Shown: piece after piece, positions 1 through 6,680 of the stretch
Layout: each line of letters opens with the position of its first letter
Position numbering within the stretch: the first letter of the stretch is position 1
From: JAAEQD01 sp964521815
GTDB lineage: Bacteria; Zixibacteria; MSB-5A5; UBA10806; 4484-95
Direction: 5' to 3'
Assembly (NCBI GenBank): GCA_964521815.1
Contig: CAZFSN010000100.1
Location: forward strand, 1-11,501
Length of the DNA stretch: 11,501 nucleotides
Notes under the pieces: generated by a model
What the model saw: the letters and a program-made list of their open reading frames with translations, nothing else
Database searches by the model: none
Told to the model about the DNA's origin: nothing
Made by a program: the position numbers and the translations under genes

Positions 1-645
1 GATGAGATTCAAATTTCTATTTCGGATGATGAATTCCGTCATCAAGCCGCATTAAACAACGATGACATTGTCATAGGCTTATTCCCCGGATCGCGAGTTC
101 AGGAAATCAGTCGAATACTGCCGGAAATGTTGAAAGCGCTTCGCCTGATATCATCAACCAAACCTGAAATAAAAGGCTTGATCGGTAAAGCGCCCGCGAT
201 TGATAATGCAATTTATCACGATCTCATAGCCGAATACAATAGTAACGCGGCTATTTATGAGGGATCAAATTACGATTTGATGGCTTTAGCCAGGCTGAAC
301 CTGGTCTGTTCCGGCACCGCCACGCTGGAGTGCGCGATTATCGGTACCCCGATGATCGTTGTCTATAAAACATCACCGGCAACCTATTGGATTGCCCGTT
401 CACTGATTAAAATTCCCTATATCGGTATGGTTAATGTTGTGGCTGGTGAAAAGATCGTGCCGGAATTTATTCAGGGCCAATGCAACGCGCGCGCTATTGC
501 CGACATCAGTCGGAAATACTTCGATGATAGCGAATATTATAAAGATGTCAAAAACCGGCTTTCCCAAATTAGATCGAAACTGGGCGAACACGGCGCGGCC
601 CAACGCGCGGCTATAGCGGCGGTGGAAGTGATATCCGGGCGATGA
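1..645 (+). CDS. lpxB: Lipid-A-disaccharide synthase, C-terminal part (5' end outside window)
   Basis: The frame is open from base 1, so the first ATG inside it (127) is an internal Met and not the start. The 214 visible residues make up the C-terminal half or more of a protein that is usually about 380 aa. LpxB is a GT19-family, membrane-associated glycosyltransferase that condenses UDP-2,3-diacylglucosamine with lipid X to form the lipid A disaccharide. Visible family hallmarks are GLFPGSRVQEI (visible residues 26-36, the LPGSRxxEI motif), SGTATLE (104-110) followed by GTPMIVVYK, and GMVNVVAGEKIVPEFIQ (142-158), the nucleotide-sugar-binding region. It converges on the minus-strand cluster with a 54-bp gap, so it is not part of the hydrogenase operon. 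It shows that the host makes LPS-type lipid A. Nothing looks broken; truncation is by the window edge only. Confidence 0.96.
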   Translation, partial: DEIQISISDDEFRHQAALNNDDIVIGLFPGSRVQEISRILPEMLKALRLISSTKPEIKGLIGKAPAIDNAIYHDLIAEYNSNAAIYEGSNYDLMALARLNLVCSGTATLECAIIGTPMIVVYKTSPATYWIARSLIKIPYIGMVNVVAGEKIVPEFIQGQCNARAIADISRKYFDDSEYYKDVKNRLSQIRSKLGEHGAAQRAAIAAVEVISGR

Positions 646-699
646 TTTATAGCAGCCCAAATATCGTATTGAATCGGCTATCGCGTTTACGAAATTAAA

Positions 700-1359
700 T
701 TATCTGGCCCGCAAGCCGGCTATTTTAACCGCCCCGCGATGATAGCCATCGGGAAACAATTTTTCGAGTTCGTCAAGTTCAATCGAATTTTTATCGCAAG
801 TTTCATAGACAGTGGGAATAATTTTGTTTTTGGCGTATGAATCCCGGAGAAATTTGATTATCTGCCAGTGTTTGTCGGTCAGTTTCCCGCCGGGTATTTT
901 CATGTCGTAAGCTCTGTGGGCGGCATAGTATTCGTCCCAGTCATCGGAATTGATTAAAAAGCCGCGAACATCCACTTGATAAGATTTATTGGCCGTAACG
1001 ATATTAACATCATCGGCGGAAGCCGGCAGAAAAGTTTGACCCAGATAACCTTCCTTGTAAGTGATGCCGGCGATTTTGCAGGCGCCTCTAAGATATCCAG
1101 TGGGGAAAAGCGCTTTAAGTTCCCGGCGAGTCAGACCGTTCTTTCGGCAAATCTCGTATACGATTGGGCATCTGCCGGTTTCCAGGAAAATATTCCGAAT
1201 GGAATTTATCACATCCCAATGTTCATTGGTCAGGCCATCGGTTATGCCGAGTATCGCCGCCATCCCTCGGGCGAAATCTTCATCCCAGTCATGAAAATCC
1301 CTCAGAAAATTATAGATGTCTACTTCATATTTTTTCTCATTGGTCGTAAAATAATCCAT
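700..1359 (-). CDS. Tandem-domain DsrC/TusE-like protein (copy 1, operon-distal)
   Basis: A 219-aa protein with two DsrC-like domains in one chain, about residues 1-107 and 118-219. Each domain has the family signatures WDE (25-27; 141-143), HW followed by a VI/II pair (47-48; 164-165), a conserved P (65; 182) and LFPxGYxRGA (84-93; 201-210) leading to KIAG. DsrC proteins are small thiol carriers with two cysteines on a flexible C-terminal arm (family knowledge). Here domain 1 keeps the upstream arm cysteine (C94, RGACKIAG), but tyrosine (Y105) replaces the penultimate one. Domain 2 has V211 at the first position and stops right after IAGLRAR, so it lacks the arm. Other cysteines are C64, C71 and C188; C71 and C188 are equivalent between domains. 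The start is supported by AAGGAGGTG. It is the last gene of the hdr–mvh–hyp direction. A thiol partner of HdrB, or a regulator, is inference. Confidence refers to gene and family, not function. Confidence 0.85.
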   Translation of the reverse strand: MDYFTTNEKKYEVDIYNFLRDFHDWDEDFARGMAAILGITDGLTNEHWDVINSIRNIFLETGRCPIVYEICRKNGLTRRELKALFPTGYLRGACKIAGITYKEGYLGQTFLPASADDVNIVTANKSYQVDVRGFLINSDDWDEYYAAHRAYDMKIPGGKLTDKHWQIIKFLRDSYAKNKIIPTVYETCDKNSIELDELEKLFPDGYHRGAVKIAGLRAR

Positions 1360-1364
1360 TAAAA

Positions 1365-1373
1365 CACCTCCTT
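1365..1373 (-). promoter_or_regulatory. Strong Shine-Dalgarno of the distal DsrC-like gene
   Basis: On the minus strand AAGGAGGTG lies 5 bases before the ATG at 1359. It is an almost ideal anti-SD match and fixes this start. It sits in an AT-rich 78-bp spacer (1360-1437). The paralogue upstream has only a weaker AAGGCGG-like site, so the two copies may be translated at different levels. Confidence 0.8.
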
Positions 1374-1437
1374 AAATATATGTATGTTTATTTCAATTTA
1401 AAAAACGATATCCCTTTGTTTTCGGTTATCCAGGTAA

Positions 1438-2097
1438 TCACATCACTCTTAAACCAGCGATTTTGATGGCGCCGCGCTGGTAGCCATCGGGAAACAACTC
1501 TTCTAATTCATCAAGATCGATTTCATTGGCTTCGCAAGTGTCGTAAATAGTCGGGACGGTCTTATATTTATCGAAGTGTCGACGCAGATAGTTGATGATT
1601 TGCCAGTGCCTTTCATCCAGGCCGCCGCCGGGCATTTTAATTTCATAGGCTTTATGAATCGCGAAATTTTCATCCCACTCAGCCGCGTCTACCAGAAAAC
1701 CATATACATCGGTTAAATACTTTTTATCGAATATTACTTTATTAGCGGCATCTTTTGGCTCGGCCATCATTGATATCCCCAGATATTCTTCCTTATATGA
1801 AACCCCTGCCAGACGGCAGGCGCCTCTCAAATAGCCGGTGGGAAACAACTCTTTAAGTCCTTTGTAATTTAATTTGTTTGCCTTGCACGTTTTATATACC
1901 AATGGGCATCGTCCCTTTTCGTTAATATAGCCGCGGACATAATAGATGACAGCCCAATGATCTTTAGTCAGACCATCGAGGATTTTATATTCCGGCGCCG
2001 CCCCTTCGGCGAAATCCTCATCCCAGGAATTGTAATCTGACAAAAAACCGCCATCATCGAGTTCATAAGCTTTGCCGTTGTATATAAATCTACCCAT
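1438..2097 (-). CDS. Tandem-domain DsrC/TusE-like protein (copy 2)
   Basis: A 219-aa paralogue of the next gene downstream, alignable end to end without gaps and about 53% identical by my count, so the pair arose by duplication of an already fused two-domain gene. Domain 1 (about 1-107) has WDEDF, DGLTKDHW, GRCPLVYKTC and LFPTGYLRGAC. Domain 2 (about 118-219) has WDE, ERHWQII, VPTIYDTC and LFPDGYQRGAIKIAG. Cysteines are C64, C71, C94 and C188, exactly the set of the other copy. Y105 replaces the penultimate DsrC arm cysteine, I211 replaces the upstream one in domain 2, and the chain ends at IAGLRVM without an arm. The gene starts 27 bp after the hypB stop, so co-transcription is likely. No signal peptide or membrane segment is visible, so it is probably cytoplasmic, like Hdr–Mvh. 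Its role is inferred only from context and family. Confidence 0.85.
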   Translation of the reverse strand: MGRFIYNGKAYELDDGGFLSDYNSWDEDFAEGAAPEYKILDGLTKDHWAVIYYVRGYINEKGRCPLVYKTCKANKLNYKGLKELFPTGYLRGACRLAGVSYKEEYLGISMMAEPKDAANKVIFDKKYLTDVYGFLVDAAEWDENFAIHKAYEIKMPGGGLDERHWQIINYLRRHFDKYKTVPTIYDTCEANEIDLDELEELFPDGYQRGAIKIAGLRVM

Positions 2098-2124
2098 ATC
2101 TACCGCCTTTGCTTGCCCTGATTT

Positions 2125-2793
2125 TCAATCCCCCTGCCAATATTTGCTCATTTCCAAAAGCCAGTTAAACCAGCTTTCCAATCCTTCGCCGGTCCGGCAT
2201 GATATTTCAAAAATTATTAATTCGGGATTAATGGATAAAGCGTTATCGCGTACTTGCCTGAGATCGAAGTCCGAATGGCCAATCAAATCGATCTTATTTA
2301 TAATCATAATTGACGACCGGCGGAACATGGCCGGATATTTCAACGGTTTGTCGTCGCCTTCGGTAGTGCTTATCAGGACGACTTTCATGTTTTCACCCAG
2401 GTCGTAGCTTGATGGGCACACCAGGTTGCCTACGTTTTCGATAAACAGAATATCAATCGCCTTCAGATCGATTTCATCAAGCGCCCGGCCGACCATGTTC
2501 GCGTCAAGATGGCACGCGCCGCCGGTTATTATAGGTCTGACTATTTTACCACCGGCCTTAACGAGGCGTATCGCGTCATTTTCAGTCTGGACATCGCCGG
2601 CAATCAAAGCGATGCCGATTTTGTCATTCAACGCGCCAAGAGTTTTTTCCAGAAGGCTTGTTTTGCCGGAACCGGGCGAACTGACCAGATTAAGCGCGAT
2701 GACGTCGTGTTTCTTCAAACGGTCGCGAATTTGACCGGCCAATCGATCATTTTCCGACAGCACTTTTTTCTCGATATTTATTTTTTTATTCAT
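2125..2793 (-). CDS. hypB: Hydrogenase nickel incorporation GTPase HypB
   Basis: A SIMIBI-class GTPase that, with HypA, inserts nickel into the [NiFe] hydrogenase large subunit in the cytoplasm. The 222 aa are a normal length for the G-domain form. Visible motifs are the P-loop SSPGSGKTS (38-46), GDVQTENDA (67-74), the metal-site residues C94-H95 in GGACHLDANM and C126 in NLVCP, IENVGN (118-123) in the switch region, and NKIDL (166-170) for guanine specificity. The N-terminus has neither the CxxCGC high-affinity nickel motif nor the histidine-rich stretch found in some HypB, so it is the minimal type without nickel storage. It lies 65 bp downstream of hypA and 27 bp upstream of the first DsrC-like gene, in line with one transcript. 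It most likely serves the hydrogenase encoded just upstream. Confidence 0.97.
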   Translation of the reverse strand: MNKKINIEKKVLSENDRLAGQIRDRLKKHDVIALNLVSSPGSGKTSLLEKTLGALNDKIGIALIAGDVQTENDAIRLVKAGGKIVRPIITGGACHLDANMVGRALDEIDLKAIDILFIENVGNLVCPSSYDLGENMKVVLISTTEGDDKPLKYPAMFRRSSIMIINKIDLIGHSDFDLRQVRDNALSINPELIIFEISCRTGEGLESWFNWLLEMSKYWQGD

Positions 2794-2858
2794 GGCACTT
2801 CTTATCGTTCGTACGTTCTGTTTTTCAAGTTTTTTCCCGCATTACTTTTCGATATTAC

Positions 2859-3200
2859 CTAACCTGTTATCAAATATTCTATATCAAGTTCTTCGCCCTG
2901 CAATATCTCGATATCCGTCGAATCGCAGTTCGGGCATAAAAAGATCAAATCGTCAATAGCGAAATTTTCTCCGCATGTTTTGCATTTACCTTTGACATAT
3001 ATCCATTCAATAGTCAATTTTGTTTTTTCAAAAGCCGTACCCATCGTCGAAGCCGTAAAAGCGAAGTTTAAAGATTCCGGATCGACCCCGGCCAGCGCCC
3101 CGATTTTTAGTTTAATTTCGGAGACTCCCGGCAAATCAAGTTCAGCCATTTGCTTTTCGACAGCTGTAATAATTTCTCTGGCTACACTTAGCTCATGCAT
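2859..3200 (-). CDS. hypA: Hydrogenase nickel metallochaperone HypA
   Basis: A nickel-binding and zinc-binding chaperone that hands nickel to hydrogenase together with HypB. At 113 aa it has the typical length and is complete. The N-terminal MHELS carries the conserved His2/Glu3 nickel site, which fixes the start because the site requires Met-His at the very N-terminus. The zinc-binding domain is visible as C73-x2-C76 (KCKTCGE) and C89-x2-C92 (LCPNCDS). The gene starts 51 bp after the protease stop and is followed by hypB after 65 bp. The Shine-Dalgarno sequence is weak (GGATAG-like) and lies inside the right arm of a small inverted repeat in the leader (3204-3239). hypC, hypD, hypE and hypF are not in the window, so active-site CN/CO assembly must be encoded elsewhere. 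Confidence 0.96.
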   Translation of the reverse strand: MHELSVAREIITAVEKQMAELDLPGVSEIKLKIGALAGVDPESLNFAFTASTMGTAFEKTKLTIEWIYVKGKCKTCGENFAIDDLIFLCPNCDSTDIEILQGEELDIEYLITG

Positions 3201-3203
3201 TTT

Positions 3204-3239
3204 GACTATCCAACGACTTTCTTGTAATCAACCATAGTC
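3204..3239. repeat. Small inverted repeat in the hypA leader
   Basis: GACTAT at 3204-3209 is matched by ATAGTC at 3234-3239, giving 6-bp arms around 24 bases between the protease gene and hypA. On the minus strand the arm nearest hypA covers the weak ribosome-binding region. The arms are short and could occur by chance. A translational role is only a possibility. Confidence 0.3.
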
Positions 3240-3251
3240 CAACATCATCAT

Positions 3252-3725
3252 TTAAGCACAAGATCGTTCCCCTGACCACTGATATAATTGGTTTTTTATA
3301 ACGCCGTTGAGCAAGTCCAGGGCCTTCGCGATAGGCGGACTTAAGCCTTTGCCGATTTCAAGCGGCTTGTCTATCTCGACAGCCAGAATTACGATTTGAT
3401 CGGGAAACCTGAGACCCAGATAACGAGCTATAGTGATAACATCCGGCAATCCCGCGTAATGAGGTGACACGCACGGAAACGCTTTCAGGTCTTCGGGCTT
3501 CATTCGAATAATCGCGCCCACCTCGTTTTTTCCGGTACAAATAGCATCGACTATAATCGCGTATTGATAGCCGGTTAAAACATCCAGAAGCGCCATACCG
3601 GCGAGATTGCATTCACAAACGTCGGCCAGATCGCCAGCTTCGGCTTTTATTGCTCTCGCCGCCAGGATACCTACGCCATCATCGCCTAAAAGTTCATTGC
3701 CAAGACCTAAAACCAGGGTTTTCAT
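3252..3725 (-). CDS. [NiFe] hydrogenase maturation endopeptidase (HybD/HycI family)
   Basis: A protease that removes the C-terminal extension of the hydrogenase large subunit once nickel is in place; the substrate is almost certainly the adjacent MvhA. The 157 aa from ATG 3725 begin MKTLVLGLGNELLGDDGVG, the family N-terminus. Predicted nickel-sensing ligands, by comparison with HybD, are D16 in LLGDDG, D60 in AIIVDAI and H89 in SPHYAGLPD. An in-frame TTG two codons upstream (3731) would overlap the mvhA stop and is possible, but ATG 3725 gives the conserved N-terminus and is preferred. No strong Shine-Dalgarno sequence is visible, so translation probably depends on re-initiation after the mvhA stop only 2 bases away. 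The C-terminal tail (QWSGERSCA) shows no feature I recognise. Which named subfamily it belongs to cannot be told from the sequence alone. Confidence 0.93.
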   Translation of the reverse strand: MKTLVLGLGNELLGDDGVGILAARAIKAEAGDLADVCECNLAGMALLDVLTGYQYAIIVDAICTGKNEVGAIIRMKPEDLKAFPCVSPHYAGLPDVITIARYLGLRFPDQIVILAVEIDKPLEIGKGLSPPIAKALDLLNGVIKNQLYQWSGERSCA

Positions 3726-3727
3726 CG

Positions 3728-5191
3728 TCAATCTCGCTGAATTTCTTTTACCAGATTATGCCTGTAATCATAAACCGAAACGACCAGCGGCATCTGCCCC
3801 GGCAATGAATGAGTCGCGCAGCCGTGGCAAGGATCGTACGCCCGAAAAGCCATCTCGATCATGTTCAAAATGCCGTCATTGACATTACCTTTTGATATCA
3901 GGCCTTTGGCCGCTTTATCTATAGATAAAGCGATACGAGCCGCGTTATTTTGCGTGGCAACTATTAAATTGGCGCTGGTGATAATGCCTCTTTCATCGGT
4001 TTTATAATGATGAATCAACGTTCCGCGGGGAGCCTCTACTACGCCGATTCCCTCATCTGGAATGTTGCTGGGAATAGTATGAATATCAGGGTTGACGATA
4101 TCGGGATCATTAGCCAGTTCCCGCATACGCTCGGCGGAGTACAACAGCTCCACCAGACGCGCCCAGCTATTGGCCAGAGTGAAATGCACGGGCTTTTTAC
4201 CCAGCACTTGATAGAATTGCTCATAAGCTTCCTGCGCCAATGGTGTAGCCATGCCCTCGGCGGCGTTTAATCTGGCCAACGGAGCCACCGCGAATATGCC
4301 GCTATCCGGACCATCGACAAAGCCCTGCCAACCGATATCCTTTAAAAATGGAAACTTGATATAGCTCCAGGATTCAACGTGCTCGCCAATATGAGCCAGA
4401 TATTCGGCGCCCGTGATTTTCATTAACTCGGAACCATCAGGTTTGACAATCCTCAATTTGCCGTCGTAGAAATTTATCTTGTTGTTATCATCGACCAGAC
4501 CCATGTAATATGTTTTATGGGTGTAGATATCGGAAGTGATGTAATCGACATATTCAGGGTTTTTCAACACGACATCGTTAAACAGTTTTAGTGAAAATTG
4601 GCCGAAATCAACCGCTCGATTGGCGACCTCGATAAATTTCTGCTGTTCGTCTTTGGCGATACCTTTGGAAATCCCGCCGGGCAATCCGAATACGGGATGG
4701 ATAGCCTTACCGGCGACCAGCGCCATCAGTTCGCGAAGTTGTCTGCGCATGGCGATAACTTCTTTGCCCGTTTCGATACCGACTTTACCCAGAACGCCCA
4801 ATATGTTTCGTTCAGCTTTGGGCGCTTTAGGTCCGACCACGAAATCGGGACCGGCCAGGTAGAAGAAATGCAGCGCGTGATCTTCTATGAAAAAGATATT
4901 ATATATCAACTCCCTGATCTTTTTCGCGGCAATCGGCGGATCGACTTTGTATAAATCATCCAGCGCCCTCGTCGAAGCCATGTGATGCGCGGTGGGACAA
5001 ACCCCGCATATCCGCGAAGTTATCTGCGGCATATCCTCGGCGGGACGGCCCTGCGCGAAACGTTCGAAACCGCGCAATTCCGGCACTTGAAGATAAGCTC
5101 TGTCCACGTTGCCGGCGTCATTTAAGAATATATCTATCTTGCCATGGCCTTCCAGACGGGTGATCGGGTCGATTGTAATCTTCTGTTTCAT
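3728..5191 (-). CDS. mvhA: [NiFe] hydrogenase large subunit MvhA (group 3c-like)
   Basis: A 487-aa catalytic subunit that splits H2 at the NiFe(CN)2CO centre. The N-terminal ITIDPITRLEGHGKI is the family start. Active-site cysteines are C62 and C65 in RICGVCPTAHH and C455 and C458 in DPCHGCATH (all Cys, no selenocysteine). Cleavage is expected after H461, which would release a 26-residue tail; the protease for this is encoded immediately downstream. Group 3c rather than 3a/3b is inferred mainly from the linked mvhD and hdrABC genes. The start codon overlaps the mvhG stop by one base (TAATG), with AAAGGAGGTCG as a strong Shine-Dalgarno sequence in the end of mvhG. No signal or anchor is visible, fitting a cytoplasmic enzyme. 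The gene appears intact. Confidence 0.96.
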   Translation of the reverse strand: MKQKITIDPITRLEGHGKIDIFLNDAGNVDRAYLQVPELRGFERFAQGRPAEDMPQITSRICGVCPTAHHMASTRALDDLYKVDPPIAAKKIRELIYNIFFIEDHALHFFYLAGPDFVVGPKAPKAERNILGVLGKVGIETGKEVIAMRRQLRELMALVAGKAIHPVFGLPGGISKGIAKDEQQKFIEVANRAVDFGQFSLKLFNDVVLKNPEYVDYITSDIYTHKTYYMGLVDDNNKINFYDGKLRIVKPDGSELMKITGAEYLAHIGEHVESWSYIKFPFLKDIGWQGFVDGPDSGIFAVAPLARLNAAEGMATPLAQEAYEQFYQVLGKKPVHFTLANSWARLVELLYSAERMRELANDPDIVNPDIHTIPSNIPDEGIGVVEAPRGTLIHHYKTDERGIITSANLIVATQNNAARIALSIDKAAKGLISKGNVNDGILNMIEMAFRAYDPCHGCATHSLPGQMPLVVSVYDYRHNLVKEIQRD

Positions 5192-6177
5192 TACTTGCGA
5201 CCTCCTTTCTGCGATGTTTCATAATGTCTGTGCAGAAGCGATGCCGGTAGGCTGTAACGATAAAACGTACCGGTGGGGTCAACGATATTGTCCAGGATTT
5301 TGCCGATTTCCTTTTCATCATTCGAATCGACCATTGAAGCGATAGCCGAGATCGCTTTGGCGCCATAATCGGTCACCTGATCGGTCGGCCCCATACAGCC
5401 GGTGCAGGGCATATTGGCCTTAACACATACCGCCCCGCAACCCTTACGCGTAACCGGACCCAGACACAGAAGTCCTTGAGCCAGCAAGCATAACTCAGGA
5501 TCGATCTTAATTTCAAACGGGCGTTTAAATTCCTTAAGCGAAAGTTTATCCGGTTTGGTATCGCGCCTGACACATTCCTCGCACAGGGCAATATCCGGCG
5601 CCAATATCGATCCTTTGGCCGGTAACTTACCGGCCAGAATCGCGCCGACCGCGTCAGTTATCAAATTCACCGGCGGCGGACAGCCGGGCAAGTAGTAGTC
5701 AACATCGATTACCTGGTCGAGGGTCTTGACAGTATCCCACAGTTGCGGAAGTGTTAACGTTCCTTCGGCAACATCGGTGCTTTCGGCCGGGAACAGCTTG
5801 TTTTCGTTAACCGTGCTGAAAGTTTTGATATAAACTTCCTCGAACATATCCTGCCGACGAAACATATTAGCCAGCCCCGGAATACCGCCAAGCTGGGCGC
5901 AACTGCCGAAAGCGACAACAAGCTGGGATTTTCCTCGAAGTAGTTCAACCATCTCCTGCTGTTCCGAACTGCGGATCGCGCCGTTTATGAAACTAACGGC
6001 CAGGCTTTTATCGGGCATAGCTTCAACATCAGAGCGTTTGAAATCCAGGGCGACCGGCCAGAAAACTATATCGATCGCGCCGACAACATCCAGGATTTTC
6101 TCGGCCAAGTCGACTACTGCTTCCTCACAGCCGCCGCATGACGCGCACCAATAAAAGCCAACTTTGGGTTTACTCAT
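5191..6177 (-). CDS. mvhG: [NiFe] hydrogenase small subunit MvhG
   Basis: A 328-aa electron-transfer subunit paired with MvhA. There is no Tat signal peptide, so it is cytoplasmic as expected for group 3. The proximal [4Fe-4S] ligands are seen as C14 and C17 in CASCGGCEE, C93 in AFGSCAQLGG and C166 in YLPGCPPP. A second cysteine-rich half supplies eight more (C199, C202, C230, C238, C247, C251, C258, C261), enough for two further [4Fe-4S] clusters, which is the usual three-cluster chain. It begins in a 4-base ATGA overlap with mvhD, preceded by GGGAGGTG, and ends overlapping the mvhA ATG by one base. This arrangement suggests coupled, near-equimolar synthesis. Its neighbour MvhD is the expected next electron acceptor on the way to HdrA. 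The closest alternative would be an F420-reducing FrhG, which is unlikely because no frhB-like gene is present. Confidence 0.95.
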   Translation of the reverse strand: MSKPKVGFYWCASCGGCEEAVVDLAEKILDVVGAIDIVFWPVALDFKRSDVEAMPDKSLAVSFINGAIRSSEQQEMVELLRGKSQLVVAFGSCAQLGGIPGLANMFRRQDMFEEVYIKTFSTVNENKLFPAESTDVAEGTLTLPQLWDTVKTLDQVIDVDYYLPGCPPPVNLITDAVGAILAGKLPAKGSILAPDIALCEECVRRDTKPDKLSLKEFKRPFEIKIDPELCLLAQGLLCLGPVTRKGCGAVCVKANMPCTGCMGPTDQVTDYGAKAISAIASMVDSNDEKEIGKILDNIVDPTGTFYRYSLPASLLHRHYETSQKGGRK

Positions 6178-6680
6178 GAAACACCTCCCATCGCCAATTT
6201 AGAGGCTTCCTCTAATCCCACCTGAGATTGCAAGCCCATGTTCCAAGGTTGAGGTTCCAGATTAAGCGGGCCAAGCTTTCTTACGGTTTCTGTCATCTCA
6301 TTGATTACTCTCTGAACTTTATCACCTTCCGACGCGGCAATCCATTCGAGCCGAACGCGGGCTTCATCGATACCCATGGATTTCAGGAGTTTTTTAAGAA
6401 GCATGAATCGGCGCAGGGCTTTGTAATTTCCTTCTTGATAATGGCAATCGCCGGGATGACAGCCGCCGATTAAAACGCCATCCGCGCCGTTTCTCAAGGC
6501 CGCCAGTACGAACTGGGGATCAAGCCTTCCGGAGCACATGATTCTCACTACCCGGACATTGGGGGCGTAAGTCATCCTGGCGGTGCCGGCTAAATCGGCG
6601 GCGGTATAAGTGCACCAATTGCAGAAAAACGCGATAATTCTGGGTTCGAATCGCTTTTCCTCGTTTTTATTATCAGACAT
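6174..6680 (-). CDS. mvhD: MvhD, [2Fe-2S] subunit linking hydrogenase to HdrA
   Basis: A 168-aa member of the MvhD/FlpD family, which carries a [2Fe-2S] cluster and transfers electrons from the hydrogenase to the flavin of HdrA. Conserved cysteines are C20 and C23 in FFCNWCTY, C49 in RIMCSGR, and C74 and C79 in GGCHPGDCHY. The core through about residue 140 matches the family. About 28 further residues, rich in Q, L and A, extend the C-terminus beyond what I expect for methanogen MvhD. The start overlaps the hdrA stop by 8 bases and is preceded by AAAGGAGTGA inside hdrA. It is a stand-alone protein here, not fused to HdrA as in some bacteria. Its position between hdrA and mvhG mirrors its position in the complex. 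Confidence 0.95.
   Translation of the reverse strand: MSDNKNEEKRFEPRIIAFFCNWCTYTAADLAGTARMTYAPNVRVVRIMCSGRLDPQFVLAALRNGADGVLIGGCHPGDCHYQEGNYKALRRFMLLKKLLKSMGIDEARVRLEWIAASEGDKVQRVINEMTETVRKLGPLNLEPQPWNMGLQSQVGLEEASKLAMGGVS

Noticed and set aside
646..699. Possible bidirectional terminator between lpxB and the cluster end (ATAGC/GCTAT arms)
   Set aside because: The arms are only 5 bp, with a long loop and no T-run on either side. It is not supported as an intrinsic terminator.
976..1362. A 128-codon plus-strand open frame antisense to the distal DsrC-like gene
   Set aside because: It is fully covered by a gene with clear family motifs and a strong ribosome-binding site. Its translation shows no recognisable domain.
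2794..2858. Minus-strand TTGAAA and GATAAG with 16-bp spacing before hypB, as a possible internal promoter
   Set aside because: The -10 match is weak and lies only about 10 bases before the start codon, leaving no room for a leader. It is probably chance in AT-rich sequence.
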